A DNA stretch of 10,418 bases, taken from Spirochaetaceae bacterium. Its GTDB lineage: Bacteria > Spirochaetota > Spirochaetia > DSM-27196 > PWMO01. The DNA is taken from assembly GCA_003558175.1 (NCBI GenBank), contig PWMO01000170.1, forward strand, positions 1 to 10,418, read 5' to 3'. The stretch's first letter is position 1. Each line of letters opens with the position of its first letter. Both the position numbers and the translations under genes were made by a program. The notes under the pieces are model-generated. The model made no database searches. It saw only the letters and a list, made by a program, of their open reading frames with translations, and was not told the DNA's origin. This document shows, in pieces, positions 1 through 6,169 of the stretch.

Positions 1-1549
1 CCGCTTTCTTGAGCGCGTTACGGCCCTGGTTTATCCTGCTCTCGAGCTCCTGTGCCGCGAGAAACTCTTCGTGCGTCACCCGTTCCTTCAGATGTTCGCA
101 GATGAACACGAGAAACTGGGACACCAGTGACAGGTAGTTGCGCAGCTCGGCAAGGGCATCCGGTGTTGGAGTCAGTTTCTTTCGTGCCCGGCGATGTGAG
201 AGCAGCGCGAAGTTATAGCAGGCGTCGGCAATACTCTCGAGCTCGTCCACTACGCGAAGCATTGCGGCCACATCTGCGGAACCGCGGTCGGTAAGCGATT
301 CCATTGTGGCATAGGAGGCAAGTACCTCGGTGAGCTTGTCACGCATTTCGTCGGTGTACTGTTCATCGCGCGACATGGTCGAACTGATCTGCTCCGCCGC
401 GTCTTCATCTGCATCGAGCAGGTCAAAGAGCCGCTTGAACATCCGTTCGGTGATGGTACCGAGGGCGGCTATCTCGTTGCGCAGCTCGACCAGGTAGAAC
501 TCCGGACTATGATGGATCTGACTGCCGACGATGGGAACATGATACCTGCCGGGCTCGCGTTCGTCTTCAGAGCCGGGTACGATGCGTTGCACAAGTCGCT
601 CCAGCTGAGGGATGAAGCCAACGCAGAGCGAGGTGTTGAGAACGTTAAAGAGGGTGTGAAACATGGCCAGATGCGCCGGCAGCGCACTGTGGGCCGCCGA
701 ACCGGTGTGCGGCGATCCGGGCAGAATGAAGTCAACCACATTCAACACGAAGGGAAACAGCGCCAGCATCCACGCCACGCCAATCAGGTTGAACACCAGG
801 TGGGCTCGCGCGGCGCGTCGGGCGGACAATGAGCCGCCTATGGCCGCGAGATTGGCGGTCACCGTGGTCCCGAGGTTCTCTCCCAGAATGATGGCCGCAG
901 CGCTCTGGTAGTCAATCCAGCCGGCGAAGGCGGCAGTCAGCGTAATTGCAATTGCCGCAGAAGAGGACTGCACCAGCACCGTCAGGATTCCTCCCACCGC
1001 GACGAACAGCAGCACGGAGAGAAATCCGTGGCCGCCCAGCAGCGTCATGGATTCGAGCAGGTGAGGGTAGTCCGACACGCTGGGAATAGAATCGCGCAGG
1101 AAGCCCAGCCCCAGGAAGAGGATGCCGAAACCGATCAGCGCTTCGCCGTAGGCAACCCGCCGCAAACGACGGTTGAACACCAGAATCGCGCCAAGTCCCA
1201 CGGCGGGCAGCGCTGCGGCGCTGATGTTGAAATCCAGTCCAACTGCCGCCACCAGCCAACCGGTAAGTGTGGTCCCGATGTTGGCACCCATGATCACCCC
1301 GATGGCCTGCGTCAGCGAAAGCAGCGCGGCATTCACAAAACTGACCACCATCACCGTGGACGCAGACGATGACTGCACCACAACCGTGAGCAGCACGCCG
1401 GTGGACACGGCCATGAAGCGGTTTCCGGTCATGTAGTTGAGAATCGCCTGCAGACGGTCACCGGCGGCACGCTGCATACCGTTGCTCATGGTGCGCATAC
1501 CGAAGAGGAACAGGCCGAGACTTCCAGCTATCTGCAACAGGGTAAACAT
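1..1549 (-). CDS. Na/Pi-cotransporter family protein with C-terminal PhoU-like domain (3' end beyond window)
   Basis: Inner-membrane protein of the sodium/phosphate cotransporter II (NptA/PNaS) family, expected to move phosphate with Na+. I translated an open frame from ATG at 1549 to the left edge (516 codons, no stop). The two inverted family repeats are clear: QSSSAS near residues 59-64 followed by GANIGTT (88-94), and QSSSAA near 194-199 followed by GENLGTT (about 223-229). A conserved AMFHTLFNVLNTSL segment (about 295-308) closes the membrane part. From about residue 350 the sequence is soluble, helical and charged, as in the PhoU-like tails of bacterial members. The start fits the family, which opens with a hydrophobic helix ending in LFLFGM. 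A GGAG lies rather far (14 nt) upstream. Bacterial members with this tail usually run somewhat longer than what is seen, so only the tail end is missing. Transport direction and substrate are inferred from family. Confidence 0.9.
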   Translation of the reverse strand, partial: MFTLLQIAGSLGLFLFGMRTMSNGMQRAAGDRLQAILNYMTGNRFMAVSTGVLLTVVVQSSSASTVMVVSFVNAALLSLTQAIGVIMGANIGTTLTGWLVAAVGLDFNISAAALPAVGLGAILVFNRRLRRVAYGEALIGFGILFLGLGFLRDSIPSVSDYPHLLESMTLLGGHGFLSVLLFVAVGGILTVLVQSSSAAIAITLTAAFAGWIDYQSAAAIILGENLGTTVTANLAAIGGSLSARRAARAHLVFNLIGVAWMLALFPFVLNVVDFILPGSPHTGSAAHSALPAHLAMFHTLFNVLNTSLCVGFIPQLERLVQRIVPGSEDEREPGRYHVPIVGSQIHHSPEFYLVELRNEIAALGTITERMFKRLFDLLDADEDAAEQISSTMSRDEQYTDEMRDKLTEVLASYATMESLTDRGSADVAAMLRVVDELESIADACYNFALLSHRRARKKLTPTPDALAELRNYLSLVSQFLVFICEHLKERVTHEEFLAAQELESRINQGRNALKKA

Positions 1550-1590
1550 ATCGCGGCGATGATCTCCATACGAGCTGTGACGGCAGGTCA

Positions 1591-1619
1591 TTCATAGCAC
1601 ATTCAGTACTGCTGTACAA
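1591..1619 (-). promoter_or_regulatory. Predicted sigma-70 promoter for the Na/Pi cotransporter gene
   Basis: Read on the minus strand: -35 TTGTAC (1619-1614), a 17-bp spacer, and -10 TATGAA (1596-1591) preceded by TGC, an extended -10. The predicted start near 1584 gives a leader of about 35 nt. Prediction by eye only. Confidence 0.45.
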
Positions 1620-1718
1620 CGCCGTTCTTCGGGAGCCGCTGCACAACGTACAGCGCAACGCGTCTCCGCAACGCTTCTTTCAACTTGCCGCAAGAGCGAG
1701 GATGGTGTACCGTTGTGC
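1604..1718. repeat. Three copies of GYACAACG in the divergent intergenic region
   Basis: GTACAACG at 1614-1621 and GCACAACG at 1641-1648 lie in the same orientation, each preceded by GCT (GCTGYACAACG, 27 bp apart). A third copy is inverted (CGTTGTGC, 1711-1718). The first overlaps the predicted -35 of the cotransporter gene and the third lies at the predicted start of the aminopeptidase transcript. A short palindrome CAGTACTG sits at 1604-1611. A shared regulator site is possible but unproven. Confidence 0.3.
1685..1713 (+). promoter_or_regulatory. Weak candidate promoter for the M18 aminopeptidase gene
   Basis: TTGCCG (1685-1690), a 17-bp spacer and TACCGT (1708-1713). Each hexamer matches the consensus at only about three positions. 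The -10 ends 8 nt before ATG 1722, so transcription from here would give an almost leaderless mRNA. This would fit the lack of a well-spaced Shine-Dalgarno sequence before that ATG. Confidence 0.3.
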
Positions 1719-1721
1719 CCT

Positions 1722-3065
1722 ATGACGGACGACCTGCTCACGTTTCTTGACGGCATACCCACGGCAATGCACACTGCGCACGAACTCGAACGGCGATTCG
1801 CAAAGTACGGTTTCTTGCGACTTGGCGAGAATGACCGCTGGCAACTTGAACCCGGCGGCCGCTACCTAGTGGGCCGAGGTGCTTCGTTGATTGCCTGGGT
1901 CGCGGGTACTGCTCCCACCGCCGAGGGCGGCGCCCGAATTGCGGTGGCGCACGTGGACTGTCCCGGCTTGCGACTGAAACATCGGGCGGCGAGACAGGAC
2001 GGCGGCTACGTTGTCGCACCGGTTGAGGTGTACGGTTCTCCGATCATTGCCACCTGGGTTGATCGCGATCTGACTATTGCCGGAACGCTGATTGTTGGTA
2101 ACCGCACACAGGCGCCGTTCGCGTCGGATTATTCGATTGTGCCGTTTTCCCTTGTTGGTGCGCGCGGGGTGATTCCAAACCTTGCCGTCCATCTGAATCG
2201 CAAGATGAACGAAAGCCTGAGCTACAACGAGCACGAGCACCTGAACGTGCTGCTGGACCTCGCCTCTGGCGAGGCGGACAATCACACCGACGAGCGTGAC
2301 CACGCTCACGGCAACGGGTCGAACCATTCGCCGGCGGCTATCCTGACCACGCTGGCGGCTGCAAGCGCCGGTGTCGAACCGGAGCAGGTATTGGACGCGG
2401 AGTTTTTCCTCTGCGACGGCGGCGGGGTGACTATTGCCGGGCTCTCCGGTCAGCTGTTCACCGCCGCGGCAATCGATAACCGCGCCGGCTGCCTGACCGT
2501 GCAGGAAGCGCTCTGCAGCAGTGAACCGGCGGTTACGTCCGTGGCGGTGTTCTACGATCACGAAGAGATCGGCAGTCGCAGCGCTACGGGCGCGGACTCA
2601 ACGCTGCTGCAGGATTGGTTGCAGCGCGTCGTCGCCCTGGAATACGGCGACTCCGATCGCGAGGCGTATTACCGCGCCGTGTCACGCTCTACCGTAGTGT
2701 CCAACGACGCGGCCCACGCCGTTCATCCCAGTTACCGCGACCGCCACGACCGAGCCTTTGCTCCGGTACTCGGCGGCGGACCGGTTCTGAAGATCGACGC
2801 CAACCAACGATACGCCGGGGCGCCGCAGTTGACCGCAAGGATGCGCGTCCTGTCTCAGCAGTGCGGTGTCCCGCTGCAGGAGCTCGTCAGTCGCGCCGAT
2901 ATGCGTCCCGGTTCAACGGTGGGTCCGCTCACGGCGGCGCAGACCGGCATGGCTACCGTGGACGTTGGAATGCCGATTCTGGCGATGCACAGCATTCGCG
3001 AGACCGCAGCCCGAAGTGACGTGCAGCAGTTGCAGCAACTGCTCAGCGCCTACTACAGTAGTTGA
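1722..3065 (+). CDS. apeB: M18 family aminopeptidase (aspartyl aminopeptidase type)
   Basis: Cytosolic dinuclear-metal exopeptidase; family members remove N-terminal Asp/Glu from peptides and form large homo-oligomers. Counting from a TTG at 1713 (450 aa), the motifs are AHVD (metal His80), VYGSPIIATWVDRDL (106-120), IPNLAVHLNR (154-163), AIDN (bridging Asp255), DHEEIGS (Glu284/Glu285), SNDAAHAVHP (Asp332), GPVLKIDANQRYAG (356-369), DMRPGSTVGP (396-405) and MHSIRE (metal His426). All expected ligands are present and the length is normal. I prefer ATG 1722 (447 aa) because family proteins start about this far before the LLxFL helix. TTG 1713 has GAGG 11 nt upstream and remains possible. An odd His- and acid-rich stretch lies at 171-206 (His at 174, 176, 191, 197, 199, 205). 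The gene is divergent from the cotransporter and convergent with dctM. It appears to be a stand-alone housekeeping gene. Confidence 0.93.
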   Translation: MTDDLLTFLDGIPTAMHTAHELERRFAKYGFLRLGENDRWQLEPGGRYLVGRGASLIAWVAGTAPTAEGGARIAVAHVDCPGLRLKHRAARQDGGYVVAPVEVYGSPIIATWVDRDLTIAGTLIVGNRTQAPFASDYSIVPFSLVGARGVIPNLAVHLNRKMNESLSYNEHEHLNVLLDLASGEADNHTDERDHAHGNGSNHSPAAILTTLAAASAGVEPEQVLDAEFFLCDGGGVTIAGLSGQLFTAAAIDNRAGCLTVQEALCSSEPAVTSVAVFYDHEEIGSRSATGADSTLLQDWLQRVVALEYGDSDREAYYRAVSRSTVVSNDAAHAVHPSYRDRHDRAFAPVLGGGPVLKIDANQRYAGAPQLTARMRVLSQQCGVPLQELVSRADMRPGSTVGPLTAAQTGMATVDVGMPILAMHSIRETAARSDVQQLQQLLSAYYSS

Positions 3066-3103
3066 AAGGTGTGCCGAATGAAGCTTGAAGGGGGAGGAAT
3101 GGT

Positions 3104-3135
3104 GTGCTCCTGCAGATATGGTCCTGCAGGAGCAC
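3104..3135. terminator. Perfect 12-bp hairpin between convergent genes, probable bidirectional terminator
   Basis: GTGCTCCTGCAG (3104-3115) and its exact complement CTGCAGGAGCAC (3124-3135) flank an 8-nt loop. It lies 38 nt after the aminopeptidase stop and 36 nt after the dctM stop. Neither strand has a real U tract after the stem, so it is not a classical intrinsic terminator. It may instead protect mRNA 3' ends. Confidence 0.6.
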
Positions 3136-3171
3136 GTCTCTTACCGCTTGACTAAGTCGTCTCAGAACGTC

Positions 3172-4476
3172 TCACAGAAACGCCGACGGCATCAGCGCCC
3201 GTGGAATGTACAGCGTTACATCCGGGATGAAGATGATGAGAAGCAGGATGATCATCATCACCCCCAGGAACGAGGCTACTTCCTTGAGCGGGGTCATGCA
3301 GTTGATGCCGGCGATCTCGCTTGAGATCAGCAGACACAAGCCGTACGGCGGGGTGATCAGCCCGTATGAGAGTGCCATACAGCCCACTACCGCGAAGTGC
3401 AGCGGATGTATGCCGACGCTGGCCGCCAGCGGGCGGAGCAGCGGCGCAAAGATAATGATTGCCGGCACGGCATCGAGAAACATGCCTACTATCAGAAAGA
3501 TGCCCACGATGAGCAGCAGCATAACGCCCGGCGACGAGGTCAATCCTCCCACCGTACTCACCAGGAAACCCGGTATGCGGTAGTAGGAGAGAACCCAGGC
3601 GTAGATAGCGGCAGTGCCTACCGCAAAGAGAACAACGGAAGCGAGGCGAACCGAGTCCGCGAGAATCTTGACAAAACTCTTGACGTTCACGGTGCGGTAG
3701 ATCAGCATTCCGATGATCATTGAGTAGACCACTGCCACCAGAGACGCCTCGGTCGGGGTCACGATCCCAAACACAATTCCACCCACAATGATGACCGGGC
3801 TCATGATCGCCAGCAGTGACCGGCGCAGAGAGACAAAGACCTCTTTGATTGAGAAGCTCGCTTCGCGCGGGAAGTTGCGTTTTACCGCATAGACATATAC
3901 CAGAACCATCTGCAGCAGACCGATCAACGCCCCGGGGATGAGACCGGCCAAGAACAGGCCACCAACGGAAACGTTCATAACGCCGCCCCAGACAACCATG
4001 ATGATGCTCGGCGGAATGATGACCCCCATGACGGCGGAGCACGCGGTGACCGCTACGGTGAAGTTCTTGTCGTAGCCCTCTTTTACCATCGCCGGGATCA
4101 GTACGCCGCCGATACCGGCCGCGTCGGCGTTTGATGAACCGGAAATGCCGGCAAAAATCATGCTGACCGCTACGTTGATGTGACCAAGGCCGCCCGGCAG
4201 AAACCCCACCAGCGACCGTGCCAGCCGCATCAGCTGATTGGTTATTCCTGCGTGGTTCATCAGGTTGGCCGCCAGAATAAAGAACGGGATCGCCAGCAGG
4301 ATGAACGAGCCGTACTGGTTCATCATGCGCTGCAGCAGCATAACGGGCGTCACCGCCGGGGTCATGAGCAGGATCGGCACGACCGCGAAGGCCAGAGCGT
4401 ACGCTACCGGAACGCGCAGTATGATGAGGATCAGCAGCGTTGAGAACATGATCAGAAAAACCAGGCCGGGAGTCAT
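3172..4476 (-). CDS. dctM: TRAP transporter large permease subunit (DctM family)
   Basis: The ion-coupled translocating subunit of a tripartite TRAP uptake system in the inner membrane. It is 434 aa, the usual length, and almost wholly hydrophobic with roughly a dozen membrane segments. Family signatures are seen in order: AIPFFILAANLMNHAGIT (62-79), FAGISGSSNADAAGIG (108-123), GVIIPPSIIMVVWG (151-164), FGIVTPTEAS (236-245), GMFLDAVPAIIIFAPLLRPL (331-350) and YGLITPPYGLCLLISSEIAG (371-390). Its ATG overlaps the dctQ stop as ATGA (4473-4476), so the two are translationally coupled. It is the last gene of dctPQM, and the 3104-3135 hairpin follows. A 456-codon open frame on the same strand in another frame (4522-3152) encodes Arg/Gly-rich nonsense and is a composition shadow. 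Family membership is certain; the substrate cannot be read from this subunit. Confidence 0.97.
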   Translation of the reverse strand: MTPGLVFLIMFSTLLILIILRVPVAYALAFAVVPILLMTPAVTPVMLLQRMMNQYGSFILLAIPFFILAANLMNHAGITNQLMRLARSLVGFLPGGLGHINVAVSMIFAGISGSSNADAAGIGGVLIPAMVKEGYDKNFTVAVTACSAVMGVIIPPSIIMVVWGGVMNVSVGGLFLAGLIPGALIGLLQMVLVYVYAVKRNFPREASFSIKEVFVSLRRSLLAIMSPVIIVGGIVFGIVTPTEASLVAVVYSMIIGMLIYRTVNVKSFVKILADSVRLASVVLFAVGTAAIYAWVLSYYRIPGFLVSTVGGLTSSPGVMLLLIVGIFLIVGMFLDAVPAIIIFAPLLRPLAASVGIHPLHFAVVGCMALSYGLITPPYGLCLLISSEIAGINCMTPLKEVASFLGVMMIILLLIIFIPDVTLYIPRALMPSAFL

Positions 4477-4964
4477 TGCGCACCTTCCTTCTTGCGGAAG
4501 AAATCGTTCCAGATACCTTCAACGAGGTAGAGCAGCCAGGACCAGCCTGCTATCGGTACCGAGGCGTAGAGAAACCCCATGTTCACGTTGGTAATTTCCG
4601 AAGTCTGGATTGCACCCCACTGCGCAAAATAGCGGTAGCCGTAGCGAACGAAGACGTACGTTACCGTCAGGAGAACCACGTAGTAGAGAATCTTCAGAAA
4701 CCTGGCGAACGCTCCGGTTGGGGAAATATTCTGGAACACATCAACGAAGAAATGCCGTTTCTCTCTCAGACCGACCACCGAACCGAGGAAGATCAGCCAG
4801 ATGAGCGAAAAACGAGATACTTCGAGCGGCCAGAGATAGTTGGGTATGAACGGGATATAGCGCCCCGCTACCTGCATGCCGACCGCGAACAGCAGCGTCA
4901 TGCCCAGAACAACCATCATCAGGTGCAGGAAGCGCATATACATGTCACAGATTCTGGTGAGCAT
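4473..4964 (-). CDS. dctQ: TRAP transporter small permease subunit (DctQ family)
   Basis: Small membrane subunit that pairs with DctM in the TRAP complex. From ATG 4964 it is 163 aa with four hydrophobic segments (about 13-36, 47-66, 88-108 and 131-150). The family core is visible: WPLEVSRFSLIWLIFLGSVV (45-64), followed by GLREKRHFFVD (65-75). The frame is open back to an ATG at 5039 (188 aa), whose A and T overlap the dctP TAA. I prefer 4964 because the extra 25 residues are Arg/Pro/Ser-rich and unlike the family. That stretch also contains a strong hairpin, and a purine-rich GAGAGAGAA lies just before ATG 4964. The gene sits between dctP and dctM and overlaps dctM by four bases. Substrate is unknown. 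Confidence 0.93.
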   Translation of the reverse strand: MLTRICDMYMRFLHLMMVVLGMTLLFAVGMQVAGRYIPFIPNYLWPLEVSRFSLIWLIFLGSVVGLREKRHFFVDVFQNISPTGAFARFLKILYYVVLLTVTYVFVRYGYRYFAQWGAIQTSEITNVNMGFLYASVPIAGWSWLLYLVEGIWNDFFRKKEGAQ

Positions 4965-5000
4965 CGTTCTCTCTCTTGAAGAATGTGGGGCGGATGGCAG

Positions 5001-5026
5001 CCCGGCGGGCTTGAAAGCCCGCCGGA
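5001..5026 (-). promoter_or_regulatory. GC-rich intercistronic hairpin between dctP and dctQ
   Basis: CCGGCGGGC (5002-5010) and GCCCGCCGG (5017-5025) are perfect complements. T5011 can also pair with A5016, giving a 10-bp stem with a 4-nt loop. It starts 13 nt after the dctP stop and lies upstream of the preferred dctQ start. No U tract follows, so it is unlikely to be a full terminator. Such hairpins often stabilise the upstream message, which would favour excess binding protein over permease. That role is inferred. Confidence 0.6.
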
Positions 5027-5038
5027 ACAGCCGCCACA

Positions 5039-6046
5039 TTACTGAATTGCGTTGATGCTGCGGAAGATTTCGGTCGCGCCGACTTCGCGTGCATAGTTTT
5101 CGACAACCGGCAGTGCGCGATTGCGCATCTCGGTGTTGTCAAATTCAATGACCTGCAACCCGTGGTTCCGTACCAGGTCATCGACCACATCGTCGCCCAT
5201 GGCAACCTCTGTGGTTCGGTGGAACTCCGCCGCGTCTTGAGCAGCGCGAACTACCGCGTCCTGCAGTTCCGCGGGAAGGCTCTGGAACTTTTTCTCGCTC
5301 ATTGCCAGGATGCGAGTCACGATCTGATGTGAGGTCAGGATGTAGTAGGGGGCTACCTCATAGAAGCGCATGCTCTCGAGGCCTGCCGGCTCGTTCTCCA
5401 GTGCGTCAAGAACGCCGGTTCCGATCGCGTTGTAGACCTCCATGTAATCGAGTGGGGTAGCATCGATACCGGTGGCCGAGAACACTTCCTGATGCAGCGG
5501 TGAACCCTGAACGCGCATTCTCAGATCGGGAAACTCGGAGATTGAGCGGACCGGTTTGCGCGAGATGATGTGCCGCGTACCGCCGCCACCGTAGCCGAGG
5601 AAGCGCAGTCCTTTCTCCTGCATGCTTTCGGCGATGGGAGCGAAGACGTCGGCTTGCAGCGACTTCTCCCAGTGATCGACATCACGGAAAATGAACGGTG
5701 CATCGATAAACGGTGCAGTGCGGTCCCAGTTGGCAATCCACGCGGGTGAAACAATATAGAAATCAACCGCTACGCCCTGGATCATGTACTCGATGGCATC
5801 CATCTCGGTGCCAAGCGTTCCCGAGTGGTGCAGCTCTACCTGCAGCGGGCCATCGTAGTACTCCATCAAGCGATCTTTGAAGACGTTGAGTGTCTGGTCA
5901 AAGACGTGTCCTTCCGGCAGCATGGTTCCACCGACCAGCACGATCGGGCGTTCAGCTGCGCCTTCACGCTGGCCTCCGGCGAACAGCGGCGAAGCCACCG
6001 CAAATACCAGCAGCGCCACCAGAATCAGTGTAAGTACCTTGTTCAT
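5039..6046 (-). CDS. dctP: TRAP transporter periplasmic solute-binding protein (DctP family)
   Basis: Periplasmic receptor that captures the substrate and delivers it to DctQM. It is 335 aa, normal for the family. Residues 1-23 form a signal peptide (MNK, a hydrophobic core, then SPLFA) with likely cleavage before GGQ. There is no lipobox Cys, so it should be soluble. Domain signatures are HHSGTLGTEMDAIEYMIQG (73-91) and LRMRVQGSPLHQEVF (175-189), where Arg178 matches the conserved Arg that binds the substrate carboxylate. TPLDYMEVYNAIGTGVLDAL (197-216) and ENEP (217-220) complete the pattern. A strong Shine-Dalgarno GGGAGG (6056-6051) lies 4 nt before the ATG. It is the first gene of the operon and divergent from a LacI-type regulator. 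The carboxylate-binding Arg plus LacI control point to a sugar acid or similar organic acid, but the ligand cannot be decided from sequence. Confidence 0.96.
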   Translation of the reverse strand: MNKVLTLILVALLVFAVASPLFAGGQREGAAERPIVLVGGTMLPEGHVFDQTLNVFKDRLMEYYDGPLQVELHHSGTLGTEMDAIEYMIQGVAVDFYIVSPAWIANWDRTAPFIDAPFIFRDVDHWEKSLQADVFAPIAESMQEKGLRFLGYGGGGTRHIISRKPVRSISEFPDLRMRVQGSPLHQEVFSATGIDATPLDYMEVYNAIGTGVLDALENEPAGLESMRFYEVAPYYILTSHQIVTRILAMSEKKFQSLPAELQDAVVRAAQDAAEFHRTTEVAMGDDVVDDLVRNHGLQVIEFDNTEMRNRALPVVENYAREVGATEIFRSINAIQ

Positions 6047-6059
6047 AACACCTCCCTGC

Positions 6060-6073
6060 TTAGATCGATCTAA
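6060..6073. promoter_or_regulatory. 14-bp perfect palindrome, candidate LacI-family operator
   Basis: TTAGATCGATCTAA is a perfect palindrome centred on CG, the geometry usual for LacI-family operators. It lies downstream of the predicted dctP start site (about +15 to +28) and 3 nt before its Shine-Dalgarno sequence, a roadblock position. A second, shorter CG-centred palindrome AATCGATT lies at 6076-6083, 13 bp centre to centre. The adjacent regulator gene makes it the obvious ligand. Confidence 0.6.
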
Positions 6074-6094
6074 TTAATCGATTGTGCTGTTACC

Positions 6095-6123
6095 AGAGTA
6101 GCACCGGTTGTTGTGCTTGTCAA
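6095..6123 (-). promoter_or_regulatory. Predicted sigma-70 promoter of the dctPQM operon
   Basis: On the minus strand: a consensus -35 TTGACA (6123-6118), a 17-bp spacer and -10 TACTCT (6100-6095). The predicted start near 6088 leaves a leader of about 40 nt that contains the palindromes and the Shine-Dalgarno sequence. Confidence 0.6.
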
Positions 6124-6134
6124 ACGGAATCTGC

Positions 6135-6163
6135 TTGACAGCCGGGCAAAGCCGGATTAGCAT
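6135..6163 (+). promoter_or_regulatory. Predicted sigma-70 promoter of the LacI-family gene
   Basis: A consensus -35 TTGACA (6135-6140), a 17-bp spacer and -10 TAGCAT (6158-6163). The -35 faces the dctP -35 at 11 bp distance, forming an inverted repeat TGTCAA/TTGACA. The expected start point falls at about 6169-6171, on the GTG start codon. Confidence 0.6.
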
Positions 6164-6169
6164 TGGTCG

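Noticed and set aside
1866..2561. 231-codon open frame antisense to the aminopeptidase
   Set aside because: Low-information, Arg-rich translation opposite a gene with intact catalytic motifs. No ribosome binding site or promoter of its own was seen.
3152..4522. 456-codon open frame on the minus strand overlapping dctM in another frame
   Set aside because: The translation is Arg/Gly/His-rich without any domain, while the dctM frame carries every TRAP signature. Long shadow frames are expected in GC-rich coding DNA.
4476..4979. 167-codon plus-strand frame over dctQ
   Set aside because: The translation is charged and motif-free, and opposite a well-supported membrane subunit.
4965..5039. Upstream ATG 5039 as the dctQ start, overlapping the dctP stop
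   Set aside because: It would add 25 non-family residues and place the GC-rich hairpin inside the coding region. ATG 4964 has a purine-rich site just before it.
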